The notes: generated from the letters alone by a model not told the origin. Positions 22,760 through 31,610 are shown, counted from the first letter of the stretch. The stretch is DNA of 64,000 nucleotides from Phascolarctobacterium sp. (GCF_030531065.1 NZ_JAUNOQ010000001.1:186001-250000), one strand, 5' to 3'. A program made the numbers and translations.

Positions 22760-23962
22760 ATGAAGACAAGCTTTTTAAGGTTTTGGAAAAATCCCGTGCA
22801 GCTTATTTATATGGTGATGGCAATTTTATTGGTCATTGGCGGCATCAATGTGTTCAGCGCCAGCTATGTTATGGCGCAGGACATGTTTGGCAGCGGTTGG
22901 TACTATTTATTGCGTTACTTTATTTTTGCCGGCTTGGGGTTGCTGGCTATGAATATTGTCCGGCGGGTGGGCTATAAAATCTGGCTGCATAAATACCTGC
23001 TGTGGGGCGCTTTCCTGGTGGTTTTCGTGATGCTGCTGGTGGTCGATTTGCTGGACGTATCTACTAAGGGCGCGTCCCGCTGGTTGTATTTGGGACCGTT
23101 TTCCGTGCAGCCGTCGGAATTTGCCAAGCTGATAATTATTATGCTGGCGGCTAAATATCTGGGCAGAATGCTGCGCCGAGGCGAGCGGGTCAGCTTTTTG
23201 GCTCCCGGAGATCATCGTTTGGTGCTGGCTGCCACTGTTACTTATGCGGCTTTGGTTTACAAGCAGCCGGATTTGGGTACGGCGGCTATTATCTGCGGTT
23301 TGATGTTTGGCGTGTATATGATTGCCGGAATACCGGGCTGGCAGGTGCTGCTGGTGCTGGGCGGCGGTTCGTTGGGCGCGGTGATAGCGACGCTGGCTTC
23401 GCCTTACCGTCTGGAGCGCGTTAAGGTGTGGTTCGACCCCTGGCTGGATCAGGCGGGCGCAGGCTATCAGATGGTGCAGTCGCTTCTGGCTATCGGCAGC
23501 GGTAATTTGATAGGCACGCATTGGGGGCACGGCGCCGGTAAGTTCTTTTATCTGCCGGAGGCTCATACGGATTTTGCTTTCGCTATTTTTTGCCAGGAAA
23601 ACGGCTTTTTTGGCGCTATGCTTTTAATGCTGCTGTTCGGCCTTTTAGGTTACGCCTTTTGTACGATTACCTGCAGTACGCGGGATAAGCAGGGCTTTTT
23701 ACTGGCCGGAGGCGTTACCTTTTTGATTGTGGGCCAGGCGGTGGCTAATATGGCGATGGTTTGCGGTATTTTACCTGTTATCGGCGTGCCGTTGATTTTC
23801 ATCAGCTATGGCGGCAGCTCCATGATGCTGTCCATGGCGGCCATTGGCCTGCTGCTTTCCGTTTATGACGAAGAGGTCAGGCGGGCCGAGACGGACGCTT
23901 TGCCGCCGGAGGAACGACGCGACGGCTTGCGCGTGGTGCGGAATGAGAGGTGGCGGACGTGA
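22760..23962 (+). CDS. ftsW: SEDS-family peptidoglycan glycosyltransferase (FtsW-like)
   Basis: 400 residues with about ten transmembrane helices. SEDS landmarks are SRWLYLGPFSVQPSEFAKL, the KQPDLGTA motif, and PEAHTDFAFAIFCQENGF containing the conserved extracellular acidic region. The C-terminal GVPLIFISYGGSSMM is typical of FtsW. The protein polymerises glycan strands from lipid II at the division septum with a class B PBP. The following gene is exactly such a PBP, overlapping by four bases. The pair lies outside a dcw cluster in this window. Confidence 0.92.
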   Translation: MKTSFLRFWKNPVQLIYMVMAILLVIGGINVFSASYVMAQDMFGSGWYYLLRYFIFAGLGLLAMNIVRRVGYKIWLHKYLLWGAFLVVFVMLLVVDLLDVSTKGASRWLYLGPFSVQPSEFAKLIIIMLAAKYLGRMLRRGERVSFLAPGDHRLVLAATVTYAALVYKQPDLGTAAIICGLMFGVYMIAGIPGWQVLLVLGGGSLGAVIATLASPYRLERVKVWFDPWLDQAGAGYQMVQSLLAIGSGNLIGTHWGHGAGKFFYLPEAHTDFAFAIFCQENGFFGAMLLMLLFGLLGYAFCTITCSTRDKQGFLLAGGVTFLIVGQAVANMAMVCGILPVIGVPLIFISYGGSSMMLSMAAIGLLLSVYDEEVRRAETDALPPEERRDGLRVVRNERWRT

Positions 23963-25989
23963 GCAGGTTTACCTTATACGATGGGCGTAAGCGCTTCAGT
24001 ATTGTGTGCTTGCTGCTGACGGTCGTTTTTGTCGGCGTAGCGCTGCGGTTGGCCTGGCTGCAAATCGTGCGTGCCAGAGATTTAAGCCAGATGTCCCAAT
24101 TGCAGTTGACTGCGGATTTGGTGCAGAAGCACCCCCGCGGACGTATTGTGGACAGGGACGGCGAGGAGCTGGCGGTCAGCATTATGACGGGTTCCTTGTA
24201 TGCGGACCCTGAGGGCATGGTGGACAGCCCTGAAAGCGCCAAGCAGAAGCCGCAGCGGGACGTGCGGCGCATCAGCGCCGATTTGCTGGCGCCGGTGCTG
24301 CATATGGATGCTGACGGCTTGTATAAAACATTTGCTGGCGGCGGTCGTTTCGTATGGCTGAAGCGCACTATGGAGCCTAAAGAAGTGGAGCAGGTGCGCA
24401 AGCTGATTAAGGATAATAAGCTGCCGGGGCTGCACTTTTTGGAGGAAAGCAAGCGCTATTACACTAAAAAGCGGACGGCAGCGCAGATTTTGGGCTTTAT
24501 TGGTACGGACGACGTTGGCTTGAGCGGTATCGAATACCAGCTGAACGACGTATTGAAGGGAAAGGATACCAAATATTCCCTGATGGTGGACGCGGCGGGG
24601 CAGCAGATTTTGGGCAGCTTGCTCAATGATGATGCGCAGACTGTGAAAAAGCCAAAGGAGCAGCTGCCGACAGTGTATTTGACATTGGACAGCAAGATGC
24701 AGTACGTGCTGGAGGACGCCATGGACGACGCCATCAGCCGGACTAAGGCCAGAGGAGCCGCCGCTATCATTATGGACCCCTATACCGGCGAAATATTGGG
24801 CATGGCCAGCAGGCCAACCTTTGACCCTAATAATTTTGGCAAATATAATCCCGATACCTGGAATAATAAGGCCATTTCCATGATTTACGAGCCGGGCTCG
24901 GTCTTTAAGCCCATCGTAGGCTGCATGGGCCTGACGGAAGGCATTATTACGCCGGATACTATTTTTCAGGACGACGGCAGCATCCGTATTGCCGACCGCG
25001 TAATTCACAACTGGGACGGCGAAGGTATGGGGCCGGTGCCGTTTGCTACTATTATCAAATTTTCCATCAATACCGGTATGGTGCAGCTGGGCATGCAGCT
25101 GGGGGCCGACCGTTTGATAAGCTATGCGAAAAAGTTTGGCTTCGGCTCGCCTACGGGCATCGATTTGCCGGGCGAGGAATACGGTATTTTGTATGACCCG
25201 AAAATGATGTACGAGCCGGACGTGGCGACGATGGCTATCGGTCAGGGCGTGGCCGTAACGCCGATACAGGTGTTGCGGGCGATTTGCGCTATTGCCAACG
25301 GCGGCGAGCTGCTACAGCCATATATTGTGAAAAAAATCGTCGCTCCCGACGGAACCGTTATCAGCGAGGGTCAGAAGCATGTGGTGCGTAACGTCATTAC
25401 GCCGCAGGTAGCCCGGCAGATGCGCGATATGATGGAAAAAGTAGTCAGCGAGGGCGGCGGCAAACCGGCGGCTATTAAGGGCTACCGCATTGCCGGCAAA
25501 ACCGGTACGGCCGAAAAGCTGGCCGAGGGCGGCGGCTATGCCGCGGGCCAGTACATAGCTTCCTTTGTGGGTTTTGTGCCGGCGGATAAGCCTATGTACG
25601 CTATGCTGGTTATGTTGGATACGCCGCAGGGCGCTTTTTATGGCTCCCAGGTCAGCGCGCCTATTTTCCGCGATACTTTGCAGCAGATTTTGGTCGCCAA
25701 GGGTATTCAGCCGGCCAGCAGCGAGGGCCTGCCGTCTTTTGAAGAAATGAACGCCGTAGGCGCTAAGGAGACTGCTAAGCAGCGTCCTGCGCCGCAGATA
25801 CAGCTTTTGCCTGACGGCAAGATTAAGCTGCCGGACTTCAGCGGCATCGATATGCGTTTAGCCGCCGAGCTTTTACAGCAGGGCCGTTTGCGCATGAAGC
25901 CCTATGGCAGCGGGCACGCATATCAGCAGCGGCCTGAGCCGGGTACGGAGGTCGGCGAGGGCGCTACTGTAGAGATTTGGTTCAGGTAG
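23959..25989 (+). CDS. Class B penicillin-binding protein with C-terminal PASTA domain (FtsI/SpoVD-like)
   Basis: 676 residues from GTG 23959 (GTGA overlap with the ftsW stop, GAGAGGTGG upstream); GTG 23950 is an alternative. An N-terminal membrane anchor is followed by the dimerisation domain (PRGRIVDRDGEELAVS). The transpeptidase domain carries EPGSVFKPIVG (SxxK serine), FSINTGM (SxN) and AGKTGTAEK (KTG). A single PASTA-like module closes the protein (KLPDFSGIDMRLAAELLQQ). With FtsW it should form the septal peptidoglycan synthase. Assignment as FtsI rather than an elongation PBP rests on the FtsW pairing. Confidence 0.93.
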   Translation: MSRFTLYDGRKRFSIVCLLLTVVFVGVALRLAWLQIVRARDLSQMSQLQLTADLVQKHPRGRIVDRDGEELAVSIMTGSLYADPEGMVDSPESAKQKPQRDVRRISADLLAPVLHMDADGLYKTFAGGGRFVWLKRTMEPKEVEQVRKLIKDNKLPGLHFLEESKRYYTKKRTAAQILGFIGTDDVGLSGIEYQLNDVLKGKDTKYSLMVDAAGQQILGSLLNDDAQTVKKPKEQLPTVYLTLDSKMQYVLEDAMDDAISRTKARGAAAIIMDPYTGEILGMASRPTFDPNNFGKYNPDTWNNKAISMIYEPGSVFKPIVGCMGLTEGIITPDTIFQDDGSIRIADRVIHNWDGEGMGPVPFATIIKFSINTGMVQLGMQLGADRLISYAKKFGFGSPTGIDLPGEEYGILYDPKMMYEPDVATMAIGQGVAVTPIQVLRAICAIANGGELLQPYIVKKIVAPDGTVISEGQKHVVRNVITPQVARQMRDMMEKVVSEGGGKPAAIKGYRIAGKTGTAEKLAEGGGYAAGQYIASFVGFVPADKPMYAMLVMLDTPQGAFYGSQVSAPIFRDTLQQILVAKGIQPASSEGLPSFEEMNAVGAKETAKQRPAPQIQLLPDGKIKLPDFSGIDMRLAAELLQQGRLRMKPYGSGHAYQQRPEPGTEVGEGATVEIWFR

Positions 25990-26043
25990 GCATTGGGCGG
26001 CTGGTGTAATACAAAGATAGCGCAGCTATGATTAAAAAATATT

Positions 26044-26093
26044 TTCTCCCTGCAGCGCCTTTTCTAGCAGGAAAATGCGCTTTGTGGGGAGAA
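26044..26093 (+). promoter_or_regulatory. Leader hairpin upstream of fhs
   Basis: TTCTCCC (26044-26050) pairs with GGGAGAA (26087-26093), with an inner GCGC/GCGC pair and a TTTTC/GAAAA arm. It is about 50 bp before fhs. It lacks the consensus of the known tetrahydrofolate riboswitch and has only a short T run (GAATTTT) after it, so it could be a weak terminator of the PBP unit or an attenuator. Confidence 0.45.
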
Positions 26094-26145
26094 TTTTACA
26101 AGATAACCCGTTTTCCCAGACTATTTGCTTTGGAGGAGGTAAATT

Positions 26146-27816
26146 ATGTTATCAGATATTGAAATTGCTCAACAAGCGAAAATGCAAAAAATAACTGATG
26201 TGGCTGCCAAGCTGGGCATTAGCGAGGACGATATTGAATTATACGGCCGTTATAAGGCCAAGCTGTCCATGGACCTTATCCGCCGCGTAGAGGATAGGCC
26301 TGCCGGTAAGCTGATTTTAGTTACCGCTATTACGCCGACGCCTGCGGGCGAGGGCAAGTCCACTACTACCGTAGGCTTGGCCCAGGGCCTGCACAAGATT
26401 GGCAAAAAGGTTATCGTTGCGCTGCGCGAGCCTTCTTTAGGCCCCTGCATGGGCGTTAAGGGCGGCGCTGCCGGCGGCGGCTATTCTCAGGTAGTGCCTA
26501 TGGAGGATATTAACCTGCACTTTACCGGCGATTTTCACGCCATTACCTCCGCGCATATGCTGCTGGCCGCTATGCTGGATAATCACATTCAGCAGGGCAA
26601 CGCGCTGAATATCGACCCGCGCCGCATTGTGTGGAAGCGCGTTGTGGATATGAACGACCGCGAGCTGCGCAATATTGTTGTGGGCTTGGGCGGCAAGGCT
26701 CACGGCGTGCCGCGCCAGGATGGCTTTGATATTACCGTGGCCTCCGAGGTCATGGCTATTTTGTGCCTGGCCAGCAGCCTGCACGATTTGAAAGAGCGCT
26801 TGAGCAAAATTATCGTGGCCTATGATTACAGCGGCAACCCCGTTACCGCAGGGCAGATTAAGGCCCACGGCGCTATGGCGGCGCTGCTCAAGGACGCAGT
26901 TAAGCCTAATTTGGTACAGACGCTGGAGAACGTGCCGGCGATTATTCACGGCGGCCCCTTCGCCAATATCGCTCATGGCTGCAATAGCGTTATGGCAACC
27001 AAAACCTGTATGAAGCTGGCCGATTACACTATTACGGAAGCGGGCTTCGGCGCTGATTTGGGCGCGGAAAAATTCTTTGATATTAAGTGCCGTTACGCCG
27101 GGCTCAAGCCGGACGCCGCAGTAATCGTGGCTACGGTGCGCGCTTTGAAGATGCACGGCGGCGTGCCCAAAACCGAACTCAAGACTCCTAATGTAGAGGC
27201 TGTCAAAAAGGGCTTGTGCAACCTGGAAAAGCATATCGAAAACGTCAAGAAATTTGGCGTGCCAGCAGTTGTAGCTATCAATATTTTTGCCCAGGATACG
27301 CCGGAAGAACTGGAAGCAGTACGCGAGCATTGCGCCAAGCATGGCGTTAATGTAGCGCTGTCCGACGTTTTCGCCCGTGGCGGCGAAGGCGGCGTAGAGC
27401 TGGCCCGTGAGGTAGTCACTCTGGCTGAAAGCGGTAAGGCGGACTTCAAGCCTATCTACGAGCTGGATATTTCTTTGAAGGCTAAAATTGAAACTATCGC
27501 TAAGGATATTTACGGTGCTGACGGCGTTAACTACAGCAAGGAAGCGGACAAGGCTTTGCAGGAATTTGAAAGCCTGGGCTATGGCAAACTGCCAGTCTGC
27601 ATGGCTAAGACCCAGTATTCCTTCTCCGACGACCCGTCGCTGCTCGGACGTCCCAGCGGCTTTACCATTACCATTAAAAACTGCCGTATTGCCGCAGGCG
27701 CAGGCTTTGTCGTAGTTTTGACCGGCGATATTATGACCATGCCAGGCCTGCCCAAGGTTCCTGCCGCCGAAAAGATCGACGTCAGCGACGAGGGCGTTAT
27801 CAGCGGCCTGTTTTAA
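26146..27816 (+). CDS. fhs: Formate-tetrahydrofolate ligase
   Basis: 556 residues, the standard length. The ATP-binding loop [18 protein letters not shown], then [19 protein letters not shown] and [18 protein letters not shown] are family signatures. [20 protein letters not shown] is also conserved. The enzyme joins formate to THF with ATP to give 10-formyl-THF for purines and fMet, and in anaerobes for one-carbon flow. GGAGGAGG lies seven bases before the ATG. The folD homologue starts 24 bp downstream. Confidence 0.97.
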   Translation: MLSDIEIAQQAKMQKITDVAAKLGISEDDIELYGRYKAKLSMDLIRRVEDRPAGKLILVTAITPTPAGEGKSTTTVGLAQGLHKIGKKVIVALREPSLGPCMGVKGGAAGGGYSQVVPMEDINLHFTGDFHAITSAHMLLAAMLDNHIQQGNALNIDPRRIVWKRVVDMNDRELRNIVVGLGGKAHGVPRQDGFDITVASEVMAILCLASSLHDLKERLSKIIVAYDYSGNPVTAGQIKAHGAMAALLKDAVKPNLVQTLENVPAIIHGGPFANIAHGCNSVMATKTCMKLADYTITEAGFGADLGAEKFFDIKCRYAGLKPDAAVIVATVRALKMHGGVPKTELKTPNVEAVKKGLCNLEKHIENVKKFGVPAVVAINIFAQDTPEELEAVREHCAKHGVNVALSDVFARGGEGGVELAREVVTLAESGKADFKPIYELDISLKAKIETIAKDIYGADGVNYSKEADKALQEFESLGYGKLPVCMAKTQYSFSDDPSLLGRPSGFTITIKNCRIAAGAGFVVVLTGDIMTMPGLPKVPAAEKIDVSDEGVISGLF

Positions 27817-27840
27817 GCTATAATTTGAGGTGAAAAACGC

Positions 27841-28671
27841 ATGGAAACTATTATTATGAGGGGTAAGCCTGTGGCGGACGCTTACAGGCAGGGCGTTGCC
27901 GCAAAGATTGCCGCCGCTAAGCAGCGCGGACTGCTGGTGACCATTGCCATTATTGTAGTGGGTGACGATCCTGCGTCCCACGTTTATAAGGACAGGCTGG
28001 TAAAGCTTATTGAAAGCCTGGGCGGCGCGGCTAAGGTTATTCGTCTGCCGCAGGATTCTACAGAAGAATACGTGATCGGCGTTATTAAAAAGCTGAACCG
28101 CAATCGTTATGTGACCGGCATTTTGCCCATGATGCCCATGCCTGAGCATATCAACAGCGAAAATGTGGGCGCGGCCGTATCGCCGAATAAAGATGTGGAC
28201 TGCCTGAACCCGCAGAACGTAGGCAATGTTTTTATGGGGCGCAGCCCTTGGGCGGCTTGCACTCCTCGCGCCTGCATGGCGACGCTGGAGCATTACGGTA
28301 TTGAGCTGGAGGGTAAAAGCGTTATCGTGATTGGCCGCAGCAATGTAGTAGGCAAGCCTGTGGCTATGCTGCTGTTGAAAAAGAACGCTACCGTCACTAT
28401 TTGCCATTCACGCACGCGCAATCTGCCGGAGCTGCTGCAGCAGGCGGACGTTATTGTGGCCGCTGTGGGCAAGCCCTGCTTTGTAAAGCCGGAAATGGTT
28501 AAGGAGGGCGTGGTCATTGTGGATGTGGGCATTAACGCTGTGGACGGCAAGCTGGTAGGCGACGTCGACCCTGCCGTAGCCAATAAGGCCGCCGCATTTA
28601 CGCCCGTGCCCGGAGGGATTGGCGTAGTCAGCAATATGATGGTTATGGATTGCCTGACCCGCAATGTTTAA
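27841..28671 (+). CDS. folD: FolD-like methylene-THF dehydrogenase/cyclohydrolase, divergent active site
   Basis: 276 residues with both FolD domains: the N-terminal catalytic part and a C-terminal Rossmann part (VIGRSNVVGKPVAMLLL, TICHSRT, VAVGKP, IVDVGIN, TPVPGGIG). The canonical catalytic segment Y-x3-K (lysine 54 in E. coli FolD) reads YKDRLVK, with Leu at the lysine position. The canonical GILVQLPLP glutamine segment reads GILPMMPMP. The following KDVD aspartates remain. Its position after fhs supports a folate role; loss of the Lys and Gln suggests reduced or absent cyclohydrolase activity, which is inference. Confidence 0.88.
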   Translation: METIIMRGKPVADAYRQGVAAKIAAAKQRGLLVTIAIIVVGDDPASHVYKDRLVKLIESLGGAAKVIRLPQDSTEEYVIGVIKKLNRNRYVTGILPMMPMPEHINSENVGAAVSPNKDVDCLNPQNVGNVFMGRSPWAACTPRACMATLEHYGIELEGKSVIVIGRSNVVGKPVAMLLLKKNATVTICHSRTRNLPELLQQADVIVAAVGKPCFVKPEMVKEGVVIVDVGINAVDGKLVGDVDPAVANKAAAFTPVPGGIGVVSNMMVMDCLTRNV

Positions 28672-28680
28672 AGGCAAATT

Positions 28681-29103
28681 ATGAAATATTTTTGGTTGTT
28701 ATTGGCTTTGGCTATGACCTGCTTGATCTTCTTTAATTCGGCCCAACCCATGATGATTTCTGGTAAGCTGAGCGGCTGGGCGGCGCAGGTAGTTTATTCT
28801 GCAAGCGACGTACTGCAGCTGCATTTATCTGGTAATGTGGAGCACACCATACGCAAGCTGGCGCATTTTTGCGAATTTGCCATATTGGCGTGGTTATGGT
28901 GTCAAACTTTTGCGTATTTTCATGTTGGCAATCGTACGGCTAACGGTTATGTGTTGCTGCTTTGCCTGCTGACGGCTGTAATCGACGAATATGTTCAACT
29001 GTCCAGCATGGGCCGCAGCAGTCAGGTCAGCGATGTGTTGCTGGATTTCAGCGGCTCCTTCTGCATGTGGCTGGGATATAGAATATGGCAGTGGAGTAAA
29101 TAA
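28681..29103 (+). CDS. VanZ-like membrane protein
   Basis: 140 residues with about four hydrophobic helices. The VanZ family pattern is visible: IFFNSAQP near the first helix, RKLAHFCEFAILAWLW in the middle and IDEYVQL followed by GRSSQVSDVLLDFSG near the end. VanZ itself gives low-level teicoplanin resistance, but most homologues have no known function and this one lies in no resistance cluster. It starts nine bases after folD and ends before a terminator, so it is the last gene of the fhs unit. Confidence 0.88.
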   Translation: MKYFWLLLALAMTCLIFFNSAQPMMISGKLSGWAAQVVYSASDVLQLHLSGNVEHTIRKLAHFCEFAILAWLWCQTFAYFHVGNRTANGYVLLLCLLTAVIDEYVQLSSMGRSSQVSDVLLDFSGSFCMWLGYRIWQWSK

Positions 29104-29123
29104 GTATAAGGATAAAACGCTAA

Positions 29124-29153
29124 GCCCTCGAGGATTTTTCTTGAGGGCTTTTG
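29124..29153 (+). terminator. Terminator after the VanZ-like gene
   Basis: GCCCTCGAG pairs with CTTGAGGGC (29141-29149 for the distal arm, one G-U pair), followed by TTTTG. Confidence 0.87.
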
Positions 29154-29211
29154 TCAGTTGCGGGAGTTTGTTTTGTGTTGAAGCGAAAATGACAGTGTGC
29201 TGGCTAAACAA

Positions 29212-29240
29212 TTGACAAGTTAAATTTTGAAGTATATACT
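29212..29240 (+). promoter_or_regulatory. Consensus promoter of the RelBE-type module
   Basis: TTGACA (29212-29217), exactly 17 bp, TATACT (29235-29240). It is one of the best promoters in the window and overlaps the operator repeats. Confidence 0.88.
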
Positions 29241-29260
29241 ATACATACAATATATACTAT
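29233..29260. promoter_or_regulatory. Operator-like direct repeats of the toxin-antitoxin module
   Basis: TATATACTAT occurs at 29233-29242 and again at 29251-29260, an 18-bp period. The first copy covers the -10 box, and AGTATATACT (29231-29240) is a perfect palindrome. Ribbon-helix-helix antitoxins typically bind such short paired sites to autoregulate. Confidence 0.7.
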
Positions 29261-29285
29261 ATGCACTATGGAAAGGATTGATATT

Positions 29286-29570
29286 ATGACAGCTATTGCA
29301 TTACGTAAAAGTATCACTATTCCTGAGGAAGAAAATCGTATTATTATGGATTATTCTAAAAAAGTTGGCAAGAGCTTTTCCGAAGTACTACGGATTGCAG
29401 CTATAGAGTACATCCGCAAAGAGGAAGAGCAGGGGCTGAAGGCTTTTTTAGATGCGCATTGTGATTATGTAGATGAAGAGGAACAGAAAGAACTGGAACA
29501 ATTGATAGCTGATACTGATATCAATGATGAGGGCAAGGAGATAGCTATAAATGAATTGCTACGTGGTTAA
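29286..29570 (+). CDS. Ribbon-helix-helix antitoxin (RelB/DUF6290-like)
   Basis: 94 residues from ATG 29286, preceded by GGAAAGGA; the ATG at 29268 has no ribosome binding site. The N-terminal ALRKSITIPEEENRIIMDYS is the beta-strand and first helix of a ribbon-helix-helix fold, with SFSEVLRIAAIEYIRKEE as the second helix. The acidic C-terminal half (DEEEQKELEQLIADTD) should wrap and neutralise the toxin. The gene overlaps the toxin start by 20 bases. The codon usage is AT-rich compared with flanking genes, suggesting acquisition. Confidence 0.88.
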   Translation: MTAIALRKSITIPEEENRIIMDYSKKVGKSFSEVLRIAAIEYIRKEEEQGLKAFLDAHCDYVDEEEQKELEQLIADTDINDEGKEIAINELLRG

Positions 29571-29823
29571 ATATAAATCTCCTGCTGAAAAATTTATCAG
29601 AAAAAATAAAGCCGTAGGCATACGTTTTTTGAAAGCTTTTGACGATTTATCCAAAGATTATATAGCAAGTTTTAGTACTTACGATATAAAAAAGATGAAA
29701 AGTTCCATGAATAATTTGTATCGTTTGCGTATCGGTAAGTACAGAGCAATTTTTCAGATTAAAAATAATGAACTTATTATATTAGTGTTCGATATAGATA
29801 GCAGAGGCGATATTTATAAATAA
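29551..29823 (+). CDS. RelE/ParE-family toxin
   Basis: A 90-residue basic protein: VKYKSPAEKFIRKNKAVG at the N-terminus, and the RelE-like core LYRLRIGKYRAIFQIKNNEL followed by ILVFDIDSRGDIYK. The arginine pattern R-L-R-x-G-x-Y-R and the terminal R-G-D-I-Y match RelE/YafQ-type mRNA interferases. It overlaps the antitoxin reading frame, so the two are translationally coupled. Whether it cuts ribosome-bound mRNA or targets gyrase (ParE) cannot be decided from sequence. Confidence 0.88.
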   Translation: MNCYVVKYKSPAEKFIRKNKAVGIRFLKAFDDLSKDYIASFSTYDIKKMKSSMNNLYRLRIGKYRAIFQIKNNELIILVFDIDSRGDIYK

Positions 29824-29862
29824 GCCTTTTAAGAAAATAGTATTTATGTGCCAAGCAAAAAC

Positions 29863-31252
29863 GGTTCTCTAACAAATCTTGGGGTTTAGGTCCAAAACCT
29901 AGATTCCAGGATTTGTTCTTTTTTGTAAAAAAATAAAGCATAAAAGCGCAAAATCCTGTAAAATATAAGGTGACTAAACTAATATAATACGGAAGGAGTC
30001 TGCGCTCATATTATGCTTCAAGACAATTATAACCAAAATAATCCTCTTTTTAAAGGGGTTATTCTAAAAAGTTTTCAAGAAATTCAAGACGAAAACAACA
30101 AAAGCCATTTCGAGGCTTGTATTGATATGCCCGTAAAGGCTCATCGTTGCCCTCACTGTGGCTGTATTACGAACAAAATTAAAGATTACAGGACTCAAAT
30201 ATTTAAGGATGCCGACATATTTGGGAATACGGTCTTTATCCATCTAAAAAAGCGCCGTTATTTTTGTAGCCATTGTCATAAAAGCTTTACGGAAGAAAAC
30301 CCTTTAATTCAAAGGTATAGGCATTTCAGCAGCCGGTTTTATACGCTTGTATATAAAGAATTTCAAAGCGTCCAGTCCTTTACGGCTATAGCTGCAAGAT
30401 TTAAAGTGTCAGCTACCAGTATAGCAAGATGGTTTGCGCATATTGCTTATCCTCATCCAAAGCTACCGGAATACTTCAGCATAGACGAGTTTAAAGGGAA
30501 TGCTGGAGGTGAAAAATTTCAGTGTAATATTTCAGATCCCGTTAAACGAAAAGTTATAGATATCCTGCCATCACGGGACACAACTGACCTTTCAGAGCAT
30601 TTCTTACAGTATACGAAAGAAGACCGAAATAATGTTAAGGGAATTGTTATGGATTTGAGTAAGATATTCAGGTCTATAGCGCATACTTTGTTCCCTAATG
30701 CTATAATAATAGCAGACAAGTTCCACGTTATGAGGATAGTAACCAATAGCCTGGAAAAGGTCAGACGGCGCATACAGAAAGAGTTTCGCGCTGTTAAGCG
30801 TAAATGGTTCAAGAAGAGTAAGAAAATACTGCTCAAGAAAGAAGCCAAGCTTAATGAAGAAGAAAGAGCTACCCTGAACCGTATGCTTAACTCCTCGAAA
30901 GAGCTGGAACATGCGTACATTTTAAAGGAGAATTTTTACAAAGTAATAGAATCCAAGACAAAAGAAGAAGCCATGCAAGCTTTGGCTACATGGCTGAGTT
31001 ATGTCGACTACCTGAAAGTACCGGAATTTGAGCATTGTATTCAGACTTTTACCGACTGGCGACAAGAAATCGCTAATATGGCTGGTAGCAACCTTTCCAA
31101 TGGCTTTATCGAAGGTACCAACAATAAGATAAAGGTCTTGAAACGCATTAGCTACGGAGTCCAGAATTTCGAAAGGTTCAGGAATCGAATTCTTTACTTA
31201 TGTTCATAAAAAAACGCAACATGGACAAACCAAAAGTGTTAGACTTAGATCC
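29863..31252 (+). mobile_element. ISL3-like insertion sequence (approximate borders)
   Basis: The element is about 1.39 kb around one transposase gene. The proposed left end begins GGTTCTCTAACAAATCTTGG at 29863. The reverse complement of the right end begins GGATCTAAGTCTAACACTTT at 31252. The two ends share interrupted matches (CTAACA, TTGG, GTTT, GTCCA), so they are imperfect inverted repeats. The 8-base flanks (GCAAAAAC and TTTCTATG) do not match, so no target duplication is seen and borders may be off by some bases. Confidence 0.6.
30013..31209 (+). CDS. ISL3-family transposase
   Basis: 398 residues, full length. The N-terminal zinc-finger-like part contains HRCPHCGC and RRYFCSHCHKSF, followed by a helix-turn-helix region (QSFTAIAARFKVSATSIARW). 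The DDE catalytic domain includes FSIDEFKG, VKGIVMDLSKIFRS, IIADKFHVMRIV and the C-terminal LSNGFIEGTNNKIKVLKRIS carrying the Glu. No frameshift is visible, so the enzyme may be active. GGAAGGAG lies 18 bases before the ATG. Confidence 0.95.
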   Translation: MLQDNYNQNNPLFKGVILKSFQEIQDENNKSHFEACIDMPVKAHRCPHCGCITNKIKDYRTQIFKDADIFGNTVFIHLKKRRYFCSHCHKSFTEENPLIQRYRHFSSRFYTLVYKEFQSVQSFTAIAARFKVSATSIARWFAHIAYPHPKLPEYFSIDEFKGNAGGEKFQCNISDPVKRKVIDILPSRDTTDLSEHFLQYTKEDRNNVKGIVMDLSKIFRSIAHTLFPNAIIIADKFHVMRIVTNSLEKVRRRIQKEFRAVKRKWFKKSKKILLKKEAKLNEEERATLNRMLNSSKELEHAYILKENFYKVIESKTKEEAMQALATWLSYVDYLKVPEFEHCIQTFTDWRQEIANMAGSNLSNGFIEGTNNKIKVLKRISYGVQNFERFRNRILYLCS

Positions 31253-31370
31253 TTTCTATGAAATCTTAATTGTAAAAAATAGAAAAAATAAAAAGGATAA
31301 AGTTATTGCTCGCATAACTAATGATGAAAAAGAAGTCATTAAAGGTTATACTATAAAATTTATATGGTAA
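31221..31370 (+). CDS. Short AT-rich ORF, possibly the 3' remnant of a gene cut by the IS
   Basis: An open frame of 49 codons starting at ATG 31221 (MDKPKVLDLDPFYEILIVKN). It ends with TIKFIW and its stop codon abuts the stop of the opposing DUF2188 gene. No good ribosome binding site is present. The first ten codons lie within the predicted right end of the insertion sequence, so the true N-terminus may have been replaced. No family is recognised. Confidence 0.35.
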   Translation: MDKPKVLDLDPFYEILIVKNRKNKKDKVIARITNDEKEVIKGYTIKFIW

Positions 31371-31610
31371 TTATCCTTTAATATTTCTAGGATCATTTTC
31401 TTTTCCATAACTATGTTTTAATCTTATTTTGCCATTTCTTGCTTGTAAGGAAATTTCTCCACCATCTGGATTTTCTTTTGCTTTTTTTCTGGCTTGTTCA
31501 AAAGCTTCCTTTTGTAGTTTATATGTTCCTATAATTTTTTTACTATTACAATCAGTAATTTTCCAAATTTTTTCTTCGGTCACAGGACCAACAACAAATT
31601 CTTTTTTCAC
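31371..31610 (-). CDS. DUF2188-like small protein
   Basis: 79 residues from GTG 31610, with AGGAG eight bases upstream. The pattern W-K-I-x-D followed by KEAFEQARKKAKENPDG, GEISLQARNGKIRLKHSYG matches DUF2188, where a beta-alpha-beta unit ends in G-K-I-x-x-x-x-S-Y-G. Function is unknown. It is AT-rich and neighbours the insertion sequence, consistent with an acquired segment. Confidence 0.7.
   Translation of the reverse strand: MKKEFVVGPVTEEKIWKITDCNSKKIIGTYKLQKEAFEQARKKAKENPDGGEISLQARNGKIRLKHSYGKENDPRNIKG

Noticed and set aside
25990-26145. Tetrahydrofolate riboswitch upstream of fhs.
   Set aside because: A hairpin is present but its sequence and junctions do not fit the THF riboswitch consensus.
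26437-28407. Long minus-strand ORF of 656 codons.
   Set aside because: It lies opposite fhs and folD, is rich in His/Gln/Ala as expected of antisense shadows, and has no domain.
29855-31260. 8-bp target-site duplication flanking the insertion sequence.
   Set aside because: The flanks at the proposed borders, GCAAAAAC and TTTCTATG, do not match, and shifting the ends by a few bases did not create a match.
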